A program made the translations under genes and the position numbers. 22,862 bases of DNA, from assembly GCA_964653285.1 (NCBI GenBank), contig CAZZEX010000082.1, forward strand, positions 1 to 22,862, in the 5' to 3' direction. Within the stretch, counting starts at the first letter, position 1, and the number at the start of each line of letters is the position of its first letter. The notes beneath the pieces are model-generated. The model made no database searches. It saw only the letters and a program-made list of their open reading frames with translations, and was not told the DNA's origin. Shown piece by piece: positions 7,983-14,476 of the stretch. This DNA comes from CAZZEX01 sp964653285. Its GTDB lineage: Bacteria; Chloroflexota; Anaerolineae; B4-G1.

Positions 7983-8676
7983 CGTGCGCACCTCCTGCCG
8001 GTGAGACTTGCACCAACTCGTGGCGAATGGCATAGAGCATGGCCTCGGTGCGGGAGGCGACTTCTAGTTTACCATAGATGTTGCTGACGTGGTTCTGCAC
8101 CGTCCGTTTGGTCACCACCAGCCGTTGGGCGATGGCCTCGTTGTCGAGACCCTGGGCCAGGAGGCGGAGCACTTCTACCTCGCGTGGGGTGAGGGGAATG
8201 GAAGCGCGAACTTGTTCGCGGAGTGAAGGGGCCTCTCCGACGGCGCGGCGCACGACCTGGCGCGCCACGGCCGGGCTGAGCCAACTTTCCCCCCGCGCCG
8301 CGGCCCGCACGGCGCTCACCAGCGTCTCCAGCGCCTCGTCCTTGAGGACGTAACCGGTGGCTCCACTCTCCAGCAGCCCGAAAACGGTCTGGCTGTCGTC
8401 GTAGATGGTCAGGATGAGGATGGCCGTGGTTGTGCCCCGGTCGCGCAACCGCCGGGCCACCTCCACACCGTTCAGAGCTTGCCCTGAGCCGGGCGAAGGG
8501 TCGGACAGGTTCACGTCGAGTACCAGCACGTCGGGGCGGTGTTGGGCCACCAGGCGCAGAGCGTCGGCGCCGCTGGCCCCTTCCGCCACGACGGTGACGC
8601 CGGGCGCGGTGTCCAGCACTGTCCGCATACCGGCGCGGACGACGGGATGGTCGTCCACGATAACGACGGTAGTCAT
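7972..8676 (-). CDS. NarL/FixJ-family response regulator
   Basis: The protein has 234 residues; GGGAG precedes the ATG at 8676. The receiver (1-128) has D8-D9, phospho-acceptor D54, T90 and K112; the LuxR-type helix-turn-helix lies at about 160-222 (LTPREVEVLRLLAQGLDNEAIA onward). The normal receiver loop after D54 (usually NLPDLNGVE-like) is here NLSDPSPGSGQALNGVE, some eight to ten residues longer, and the extra DNA matches a dispersed repeat. The gene overlaps the kinase start by 11 bp, so translation is probably coupled. It should be the transcription factor partner of that kinase. Probably transcribed from the promoter at 9280-9307 together with the UPF0316 gene. Confidence 0.92.
   Translation of the reverse strand: MTTVVIVDDHPVVRAGMRTVLDTAPGVTVVAEGASGADALRLVAQHRPDVLVLDVNLSDPSPGSGQALNGVEVARRLRDRGTTTAILILTIYDDSQTVFGLLESGATGYVLKDEALETLVSAVRAAARGESWLSPAVARQVVRRAVGEAPSLREQVRASIPLTPREVEVLRLLAQGLDNEAIAQRLVVTKRTVQNHVSNIYGKLEVASRTEAMLYAIRHELVQVSPAGGAHDEP
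8478..8501. repeat. Short dispersed repeat (GCTCAGGGC type) inserted in the receiver domain
   Basis: The 24 bases read, on the minus strand, CTTCGCCCGGCTCAGGGC plus flanks. Related sequence occurs at 14451-14468 (CCTTCGACAAGCTCAGG) and at 10061-10090. It adds about eight residues without breaking the frame. Confidence 0.5.
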
Positions 8677-8695
8677 CGCAACGCTCCCTTGCCGA

Positions 8696-8722
8696 ATAGG
8701 GGCGCGGTGACCGCACCCCTAC
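8696..8722. repeat. 27-bp palindrome, copy 2, at UPF0316 stop codon
   Basis: Differs at two positions from copy 1 at 7932-7958. It lies between two genes, and the TAG stop of the UPF0316 gene (cta at 8719-8721) falls within its right arm. Confidence 0.8.
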
Positions 8723-9240
8723 CTGCGCACGTTAGGTTCCCAGTAACCGCGCCGCACCGTGCGGGCCTCCGTCACTGTCACGATGGCGTTTTCGTCCACG
8801 GACTTGGCGATCCCCAGCACTGTCTCCACGTTCTTACGGGGAACGATGGCTTCGACGATGCCTACAGTGCTCTCACGCCCGCGCCCGTAGAGTTCCGTCA
8901 CACCAAACCCCGCCTGTCGCAGCGCCTCTGCCAGTCCATAGCCTTTCTCGGTGGAAATGAACCGCACCTCGGTGTAGCCCAGCGCCAGTCGCTGCTCCCA
9001 GGCCATCCCGATCAGTGTCCCCACGGCAAATCCGCCGCAGTAAGCAAGGATGTTCCAGACGTTGCTCAGATTCGCTACCACCTTACCGATGGCGATGACA
9101 TAGACCAATGCACTGATGAAGCCCGCCGCCACAGCAGGCAATTTGCGCCCCTGAACAGTCATCAGCGTCGCTACTGTGCTAACGGCGATGCCTAACACGC
9201 GCAGCGCAAAGATCAACAAGGCTCCCAAGAATACGTCCAC
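8719..9240 (-). CDS. UPF0316 (DUF5698/DUF2179) membrane protein
   Basis: The protein has 173 residues and starts with GTG at 9240, seven bases after AAGGAG; no ATG competes. Three hydrophobic helices span about residues 3-27, 33-55 and 62-82. A cytoplasmic domain (about 90-165) follows with RFISTEKGYGLAEALRQAGF and STVGIVEAIVPRKNVETVL, as in the DUF2179 ligand-binding-like fold. The length matches the UPF0316 family (about 170-190). The function of the family is not established. A consensus promoter lies 40-67 bp upstream, and the two-component pair follows 43 bp downstream on the same strand, so a three-gene transcript is likely. Confidence 0.88.
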   Translation of the reverse strand: MDVFLGALLIFALRVLGIAVSTVATLMTVQGRKLPAVAAGFISALVYVIAIGKVVANLSNVWNILAYCGGFAVGTLIGMAWEQRLALGYTEVRFISTEKGYGLAEALRQAGFGVTELYGRGRESTVGIVEAIVPRKNVETVLGIAKSVDENAIVTVTEARTVRRGYWEPNVRR

Positions 9241-9279
9241 TCACTCACTCCTTGGTTTCAGATGTCACATACTGCGCTG

Positions 9280-9307
9280 ATTATACCGTCTCGCGACCGG
9301 TTGTCAA
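9280..9307 (-). promoter_or_regulatory. Consensus sigma70-type promoter for UPF0316 operon
   Basis: Minus strand TTGACA (9302-9307), 16-base spacer, TATAAT (9280-9285): all twelve consensus bases. Predicted start near 9273, leader about 33 bases. Confidence 0.85.
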
Positions 9308-9314
9308 TCAGAGA

Positions 9315-9343
9315 TTGTCGCCTCATCCGGCTTATGTTATAAT
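9315..9343 (+). promoter_or_regulatory. Sigma70-type promoter for tadA, divergent
   Basis: TTGTCG (9315-9320), 17-base spacer, TATAAT (9338-9343). The expected start is at or within a base or two of 9350, which is the first base of the tadA GTG codon. Its -35 box is only 7 bp from the -35 box of the opposite promoter. Confidence 0.75.
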
Positions 9344-9349
9344 ACTGGT

Positions 9350-9808
9350 GTGAACGACGCAGCCTGGATGCGCGAGGCACTGGCCGAGGCGGAACGGGCG
9401 CTGGCCCACGGCGACGTGCCCGTCGGTGCAGTGGCTGTGGGCGATGGTGTCATCGTCGGGCGAGGTCACAACCGCAAGGAAGTTGATGCCGACCCAACCG
9501 CCCACGCGGAGATGATCGCGCTCCGGGAGGCGGCCCGCACGCTGGGTGGCTGGCGACTGGGGGGCGTGACGCTCTACTGCACGCTGGAGCCCTGCCCGAT
9601 GTGCGCGGGTGCGATGGTGGCGGCCCGGCTGCCCCGGCTGGTGTACGGGGCCGACGATCCCAAGGCCGGCGCGGCAGGATCGGTAGTCGAACTTCTGCGC
9701 GACTCGCGCTTCAACCACCAGGTGATCGTCACCCGTGGTGTGCTGGCCGAGGAGTCCCAGGCGCTGCTGGAGCGATTCTTCGCCGGGCTGCGGAGGAAAA
9801 CAGAATAA
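9350..9808 (+). CDS. tadA: tRNA-specific adenosine deaminase
   Basis: TadA converts A34 of tRNA-Arg(ACG) to inosine. The 152-residue protein has the usual length and all zinc deaminase signatures: H52-A-E54 (TAHAEMIALREA) and P81-C82-P-M-C85. D/N-rich RGHNRKEVDADPTAHAE is typical. The start is GTG at 9350; no Shine-Dalgarno sequence precedes it, and the -10 box ends six bases upstream, so the mRNA is predicted to be leaderless. It is one of the only two plus-strand genes in the window and lies 9 bp before tRNA-Ser, so the two may share a transcript ending at the terminator at 9913-9947. Confidence 0.95.
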   Translation: MNDAAWMREALAEAERALAHGDVPVGAVAVGDGVIVGRGHNRKEVDADPTAHAEMIALREAARTLGGWRLGGVTLYCTLEPCPMCAGAMVAARLPRLVYGADDPKAGAAGSVVELLRDSRFNHQVIVTRGVLAEESQALLERFFAGLRRKTE

Positions 9809-9817
9809 GTGTATATG

Positions 9818-9907
9818 GGGGAGATCGCCTAGTCAGGCTTAGGGCACGGCTCTCGAAAAGCCGCAGACAGCAATGTCTCGTGGGTTCGAATCCCACTCTC
9901 CCCGCCA
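9818..9907 (+). tRNA. tRNA-Ser (anticodon CGA)
   Basis: A class II tRNA of 90 bases with encoded CCA. Acceptor arms GGGGAGA (9818-9824) and TCTCCCC (9897-9903), discriminator G. Anticodon stem CGGCT/AGCCG around loop CTCGAAA, giving CGA at 9854-9856, which reads UCG. A long variable arm (AGACA/TGTCT) and a T arm GTGGG-TTCGAAT-CCCAC identify it as a serine tRNA. Confidence 0.95.
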
Positions 9908-9912
9908 TTAGG

Positions 9913-9947
9913 AAGGCCATCAATAAACCGATGGCCTTTTATTTTTT
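9913..9947 (+). terminator. Rho-independent terminator after tRNA-Ser
   Basis: Stem AAGGCCATC (9913-9921) with GATGGCCTT (9930-9938), 8-base loop, followed by a T-rich tail to 9947. It ends the tadA/tRNA-Ser unit. Confidence 0.85.
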
Positions 9948-9968
9948 ACTCACTTCCTCACGCCATCC

Positions 9969-10143
9969 AGAGAATTTCCGCAGTATCGCAAAAGTCGCCC
10001 TGACGGCTAGCCGTCATTCTGAGCGTAGCGAAGAATCTCCCTCTGCTCTGGTGGAGGCCCTTCGCTTCCCTTCACTGCGCTCAGGGCAGGCCGCTCAGGG
10101 TGACAGGGTGAGTTTTGCGCTATTGCGAATTTCCGGTATCTCT
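9969..10143. repeat. Second MITE-like inverted-repeat element
   Basis: Fills most of the gene-free stretch between the terminator and the stop at 10214. Left sequence from about 9969 (GAATTTCCGCAGTATCGCAAAA) recurs, diverged, as the complement of 10111-10143 (TTTTGCGCTATTGCGAATTTCC), and the homology continues inward through CCCTGA and ATTCTGAGCG/CCTGAGCG. The centre holds CTTCG..CTCAGGGC-type repeats (10061-10090). No coding potential or transposase is seen. Confidence 0.5.
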
Positions 10144-10213
10144 CCAGGCGGTAGAGATTGTGTGTTCCCACTTCCTGGTAGTACCGATCTACCGGGCCAT
10201 ATATGTCTTTCCC

Positions 10214-12031
10214 TTAACGCTTCCTCTTCCATTCCCCCCGCAACACCACACGCGGCACCTGACGTGGTGCGCCGCGGACAACGGCGTAGCGGAACACACG
10301 CCGGGCGGAGATACCGTACTCTCGCCGCAGGTCCTCGATCTGCGCCTCAATCTGTGCCTCGATGCGGGAGACGTCCGCTGGCTCCAACACCGTCCCGTCC
10401 GCCGGGCAACGGTACCATTTCTCGCACTGGCACGTGACCACGATGCCTTCGTCGGTCAGTTCCCAGGAACGCGCAGCGATCTGCTTCTTTCCTTTCGTCA
10501 GCACGAAACTGTCTATCACGGGTGCACGAGGCTCGATGTACACCTCGATCTTGTAGGGGATGGGTGCGCGGGGCTGCTTCCCGATGGGGCGGCGGCCCCT
10601 GCGAGCGGCACGAGCGGTCGCCTTGCGCCTCCCCTCCCTGCTCTCCCCCTCCATCTCCCCCATAGGGGGGGAGGTAAGGGGCGGGGGCAGTGTAGGCTCT
10701 TTCACCTTTTCGACGGGGGGCGGAGGCAGGGCGGGTTTGGGAGGCTCAGGCGGTGGTAGCCGGGAGGGCTGACCATCGGCAGCGTGACACAGCCCCACGT
10801 GCTCGCGGCAGGTAGCCCGTCCGCATACACTACAGCGATTCAGGCTGTGCACGCACACTGGTCGGTCGCACACCACACAACGGCTCATCTGGTCTGCGCA
10901 CAGGCGGCAGTAGACGCGCTTGCAGTCCACGCACTGCTCCGGCAGCAGGCAATCCCCATGCGCCAGGTGCCCACCGCTGCACAGCAGCAGCCGCGTCGCC
11001 GGCCGCCCACACACGTCGCAGGCCAGCGGCTCAATACGATGCAACAGCGGGTCCCAGACGACGGTGCGCTCTATTCTGGTCGTGCGGTTCCCGATGCGCA
11101 CAGGGAGGAGAATCTTGGGCTGGACGATGACCTGCAGGTTGACCAGTTCCAGTTCCACGCGCAGGCGATACTTGGCCTCGACGTCGGCCAGTTTGGCCTC
11201 CCGCTCGGCCTGCGCGGCGGCCAGTTTGGCCTCCAGCGAAGTCCGGCGGGCGTCGTCGCTGGCACGCTCGGTGCGGCGTTGCAGGTCGCGGGCGATGTCG
11301 TCGTAATACCCGGTGAGGCGGGCACGGTCGAGTTCCAGGTAGCGGGCGGCACGGTGGCGCAGCGTCTCCAGCGGCGCGGCCAGTTCATCCAGCGCAGCGC
11401 GGGTGGCCCGTTCCAGCAGTCCCTCCAGCACAGGCTGGCTCAGCGGCTGATGGGCCGGCAGCCAGCGCACCGGCGCGGACAGGAGGTGCCCGAAAGCCGC
11501 CTTCTCCTCCAGTCGTGCCAGTTGCTCGATGTGCGCCAGTTCAGGGACGGCAAAGCCAGACTGTGCGTCCATCACCACCGAGACCAATCGCTCGCGCTTC
11601 TCATCGGTGATCAGCGCGGCCTTGAAGTTGAAGCGCGCGTAATTGCAGAGCGCCGCCGTCTCGCCTTTGTGCTCCGCTTCGGACAGGCGGGCATTGGGGA
11701 AGGCCAGTGTCTGGCGGGCCAGCGCGAGCAGCCCGCGCTTGTCGAGCCGCACGTCGTTGACGTAGGCCAGCACACAGGCGGGCTCGGCGCGGGTCTCCTC
11801 CATCAAGGTTTCCACCAGCGGATGGCCGTAACCCACGATGGTTACGTCCTCCATGCCGGTCGCCTCCACCGGAGCCTCGTCGGCGAAGGCCAGACGCTGA
11901 TAGGCAGGCACGTTCCAGCGACGAGCCACCTCGCCGGGCAGGAGTACCTCGTGGACGCCATAGGCCGGCGGCTCGACGATGCCGCCGGCCTGGCGGAAGG
12001 AGTTTAACACGAAGTCGGCCAATTCGCTCAT
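10214..12031 (-). CDS. RapA-C-terminus-like, coiled-coil and zinc-cluster partner of SNF2 helicase
   Basis: The protein has 605 residues. Its ATG overlaps the helicase stop by four bases, the mark of a coupled pair. Residues 1-200 contain YGHPLVETLMEE (68-79) and a following alpha/beta region that resembles the C-terminal part of RapA/HepA-type proteins (GHPL followed by a helical stretch); this is from memory. A charged coiled coil follows (about 203-295), then 15 cysteines at 338-415 in CxxC-type pairs with several His (CDVCGR, CVDCKRVYCRLC, CVVCDRPVC, CSVCGRATCREH), probably binding several zinc ions like treble-clef or B-box domains. A Pro-rich linker (422-470) contains a palindromic insert. 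The C-terminal domain (490-605) has three more Cys and a basic end. It likely serves as a nucleic-acid or RNA-polymerase-binding subunit of the helicase (inference). Confidence 0.8.
   Translation of the reverse strand: MSELADFVLNSFRQAGGIVEPPAYGVHEVLLPGEVARRWNVPAYQRLAFADEAPVEATGMEDVTIVGYGHPLVETLMEETRAEPACVLAYVNDVRLDKRGLLALARQTLAFPNARLSEAEHKGETAALCNYARFNFKAALITDEKRERLVSVVMDAQSGFAVPELAHIEQLARLEEKAAFGHLLSAPVRWLPAHQPLSQPVLEGLLERATRAALDELAAPLETLRHRAARYLELDRARLTGYYDDIARDLQRRTERASDDARRTSLEAKLAAAQAEREAKLADVEAKYRLRVELELVNLQVIVQPKILLPVRIGNRTTRIERTVVWDPLLHRIEPLACDVCGRPATRLLLCSGGHLAHGDCLLPEQCVDCKRVYCRLCADQMSRCVVCDRPVCVHSLNRCSVCGRATCREHVGLCHAADGQPSRLPPPEPPKPALPPPPVEKVKEPTLPPPLTSPPMGEMEGESREGRRKATARAARRGRRPIGKQPRAPIPYKIEVYIEPRAPVIDSFVLTKGKKQIAARSWELTDEGIVVTCQCEKWYRCPADGTVLEPADVSRIEAQIEAQIEDLRREYGISARRVFRYAVVRGAPRQVPRVVLRGEWKRKR
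10628..10687. repeat. GC-rich palindrome inserted in the Pro-rich linker of the zinc-cluster protein
   Basis: C-rich arm (10628-10670) and G-rich arm (10674-10687) around CCCATAGGGG. It encodes LPPPLTSPPMGEMEGESREG at residues 448-467 in frame. Confidence 0.6.
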
Positions 12032-13905
12032 TCGGCCGTGAAGTCCTCCCCGAACAGCGCCTCGTCGTACTCGCGGGTACGTCGGTAGGCCTCCCGGGAC
12101 TGGGTCAGCGCGTCGCCGAGTTGCTCGAAGCCGGCCGCCGCCTCCTCCGGCGTGCGGGCCCGCGTCCAGATGTCCATCACGATCTCCTCGAAGTCGCGCT
12201 CCTCCTCCAGGTGGCCCAGGATCATGTCCATCTCGCCGATGACCAGTTCAAACATGTTCAACTTGCGGTCGAGGACCTCCAGGATGTAATCCTCCACCGT
12301 CCCTTCGGCTGAGAAGTTGAATATCTCCACCGGGCGGGTCTGGCCGACGCGGTGGATGCGCCCGACGCGCTGCTCGATGCGCTGCGGGTTCCAGGGCAGG
12401 TCGAAGTTGAGCATGAGACGGCAGAACTGGAGGTTGCGCCCCTCGCCAGCGGCCTCGGTCGAGAGGAGCACCTGGGCGCTTTGCTCAAAGCGATGGATGA
12501 CCTCGTCCTTCTCCGCCCGCGAGAGTTGGCCGTGGTAGAGCACGAAGTCCACCCCCATCCCGCGCAAGAGGTCCGCCAGCAATTCCAGCGTGGCCCGGAA
12601 GTGGGTGAAGATGATGAGTTTGTCGCGTCCGTCGGAGGCCAGTTGGGAGAGCAAGAGCCGCTCCAGTGCCCTCCCCTTGGCCCAGGATTGGACGCCGCCG
12701 GCGCGGTTGGCCAGGTTCGATAGCGTCTCGCGATGGGGGGCCATCTCTGGGCGCTCGGCCAGTTTCATCAGGGTCGGGCGGACGGCGGCCGGGGAACTGC
12801 CGATCTCGCGCTGGAGCGTGCGTAGGGTGAAGCGATGGACGGCCGGGAGCACCGCGTCTACCTGACCTACCTCCCCGGCCCCCCCCCCTGCGAGGGAGGG
12901 GGGAGTGCGGAGGCTTCCCTCCCCGCTTCGGGGAGGGGCCGGGGGAGGGGTCGTCGGGCGGATGCAACTGCGCACAAAGTTGCTCACGTCCTCGTAGAGC
13001 GCCCGTTCGTCGGGCCCCAGTTGCAGGCGCACGGTGTGAGCGCGGCGGGGCGGGAGCCGGACGCCCACCTGCCCGCGAGCGTGGCGCACCATCACGTCGG
13101 CGAGGAGTTCGCGCAACCGGCCACGGTTCTTGGGCAGGCGCGGGTCACCTTGCACGACGAAGCGGCGGCGGAACTCGCGCGGCGTCTTGAGTTGGCCGGG
13201 CTTGAGGATGGTGATGAGGTTGTACAGTTCGCCCAGGTTGTTCTGCACCGGCGTGGCAGTGAGCATCAGGATGTACTTCTTCTGGAGCGCGTTGACGAAC
13301 TTCCAGGAGACGCTAGAGCGGTTCTTGAGGTGGTGCGCCTCGTCCACGATCACCAGATCGTAGACGATGTTCTTGATGGCGCGGCGGTGTTCGCGACGGC
13401 GGGCCGTGGCCAGGGAGGCGATCACGTGAGGGAAGGCGGCCCACGCCTGCGGGCCCAACTCGCGAAACTCCGGGTCGTAGTTGGCGACGAAGTTGGTCAG
13501 GCCGAACTTGCTCGCCAGTTCCTCCCGCCACTGCTCGACCAGCGCGGGCGGGGTGATGATAAGCACACGGCTGACCATCTGGCGCAGCAGGTACTCTTCG
13601 AGCACCAGGCCGGCCTCGATGGTCTTGCCCAGCCCGACCTCGTCGCACAGGAGGCCGCGGCCGCGGAAGCGGCGCAGCGCAGTCTGGGCGGCTTTGATCT
13701 GGTACTCGAAGGGGGTGAAGTTGAGCGCGTCCAGGCAGACCAGTTCGTCGAAGCCGGCGACGAGCGCCAGTCGCTCGGCCTGCAATTGCAGGCGGTAGGG
13801 CAGGCGGCCGGCAAAGCGCCCGGCTGTTGCGGCCTCCAGCACCCGTTCAGCGCCGGGCCGCAGTCGCAGGTCACAATTCACAATTCGCCATTCGCCATTC
13901 GCCAT
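12028..13905 (-). CDS. SNF2/RapA-type DEAH helicase-like ATPase
   Basis: The protein has 625 residues. All SNF2 motifs are visible: I DEVGLGKTIEAG (88-99), II DEAH (188-191), III LTATPVQNN (215-223), a RecA2 half with IIFTHFRATLELL (431-443), V STEAAGEGRNLQF (482-494), VI QRVGRIHRVGQ (512-522). This wording is close to RapA/HepA, the ATPase that recycles RNA polymerase, but the RapA N- and C-terminal regions are missing here and part appears in the next gene, which overlaps by four bases. A palindromic insert (about 317-348) lies in the linker between the two RecA lobes. The start is unusual: the in-frame ATG at 13905 is one of four ATGs spaced seven bases apart in a tandem array, with no clear ribosome site; a downstream GTG (13881) is an alternative. 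Confidence 0.92.
   Translation of the reverse strand: MANGEWRIVNCDLRLRPGAERVLEAATAGRFAGRLPYRLQLQAERLALVAGFDELVCLDALNFTPFEYQIKAAQTALRRFRGRGLLCDEVGLGKTIEAGLVLEEYLLRQMVSRVLIITPPALVEQWREELASKFGLTNFVANYDPEFRELGPQAWAAFPHVIASLATARRREHRRAIKNIVYDLVIVDEAHHLKNRSSVSWKFVNALQKKYILMLTATPVQNNLGELYNLITILKPGQLKTPREFRRRFVVQGDPRLPKNRGRLRELLADVMVRHARGQVGVRLPPRRAHTVRLQLGPDERALYEDVSNFVRSCIRPTTPPPAPPRSGEGSLRTPPSLAGGGAGEVGQVDAVLPAVHRFTLRTLQREIGSSPAAVRPTLMKLAERPEMAPHRETLSNLANRAGGVQSWAKGRALERLLLSQLASDGRDKLIIFTHFRATLELLADLLRGMGVDFVLYHGQLSRAEKDEVIHRFEQSAQVLLSTEAAGEGRNLQFCRLMLNFDLPWNPQRIEQRVGRIHRVGQTRPVEIFNFSAEGTVEDYILEVLDRKLNMFELVIGEMDMILGHLEEERDFEEIVMDIWTRARTPEEAAAGFEQLGDALTQSREAYRRTREYDEALFGEDFTAE
12871..12955. repeat. 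GC-rich palindromic insert in the helicase inter-lobe linker
   Basis: Two consecutive C-rich/G-rich hairpins, one around CCCCTGCGAGGG and one around CTCCCCGCTTCGGGGAG. They encode PTTPPPAPPRSGEGSL and the following PPSLAGGGAGE in frame. Confidence 0.65.
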
Positions 13906-13920
13906 TCGCCATTCGCTATT
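13872..13920. repeat. Seven-unit period-7 array spanning HD stop and helicase start
   Basis: CACAATT x2, CGCCATT x4, CGCTATT: 49 bases, all units of seven. The HD gene's TAG (cta at 13916-13918) lies in the last unit, and four minus-strand ATGs occur at 13912, 13905, 13898 and 13891. Only the one at 13905 is in the helicase frame; the other three soon hit TGA. Confidence 0.9.
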
Positions 13921-14476
13921 TGAACTTCACCAGATCGAAGTCGGTGAAATCGGCGTGGTGGAAGATTATGGATTCTGGCCGCCGCTTGAACTTGTCGCCC
14001 TCCCAGGAGTGAGTGGCGATGACGTGCAGGATGCTCTCGGGGATGCCATGCTTGTAGGCCAGCGCGACGCCGGTGAAGGGGTGCCGCAGGTAGCGGTACA
14101 TATCGGCGAAGACAGTCTTGCCGTCCGCTTCACGGCGGTACTCGATCAGTTTGCCGATGTCGGCCAGCAGCGCACCCGCCACCAGCGCGTCGTGGTCAAT
14201 CTGCATCCGCTCGCCGTAGGCATCCATCAACACCTGTTCCATCGCGATACACAGGCGGCACCCTGTGCGCACGTGCTCGATGAAGGTGACGTCTACGTCC
14301 TCGGCCAGCAGGGTGAAGGGGATCTCCGCCAGCCCCTCAACCGTCCAGCCACCTAGTTCCATTCCCTCCTCCCACACCGCCAGCGCTTTGGCTCGCAGGT
14401 CAGGATCGCGGATCTCGTTGAACTCCGGGATCAGTTCCTCCAGTTCTTCCTTCGACAAGCTCAGGACATTGCCCAT
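13916..14476 (-). CDS. HD-domain protein (internal start of the fusion frame)
   Basis: Starting at the ATG at 14476 gives 186 residues. AGGAGG at 14484-14489 is seven bases upstream, the best ribosome site of this operon. HD-type metal ligands can be followed at H68, D106, H132, H156 and D176, but the diad that names the family reads LLADIGK (A105-D106) instead of LLHDIGK, so one metal ligand is missing. Bases 14451-14468, encoding SLSKEE near the start, match the CCTTCGACAAGCTCAGG repeat. The helicase frame begins 10 bases past its stop. Predicted as a phosphohydrolase or a binding-only relative; substrate unknown. Confidence 0.75.
   Translation of the reverse strand: MGNVLSLSKEELEELIPEFNEIRDPDLRAKALAVWEEGMELGGWTVEGLAEIPFTLLAEDVDVTFIEHVRTGCRLCIAMEQVLMDAYGERMQIDHDALVAGALLADIGKLIEYRREADGKTVFADMYRYLRHPFTGVALAYKHGIPESILHVIATHSWEGDKFKRRPESIIFHHADFTDFDLVKFK

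Noticed and set aside
9729..9923. Minus-strand peptide with GRVGFEPTR
   Set aside because: This is the well-known false translation across the complement of a tRNA; the tRNA-Ser explains it.
10784..12007. Plus-strand open frame of 407 codons, and a similar one at 12835-13923
   Set aside because: Antisense to the zinc-cluster protein and to the helicase; composition is that of an antisense shadow.
13872..13920. Possible CRISPR array from regular repeats
   Set aside because: Units are only seven bases with no spacers, and no cas genes are nearby; the same applies to the other tandem arrays.
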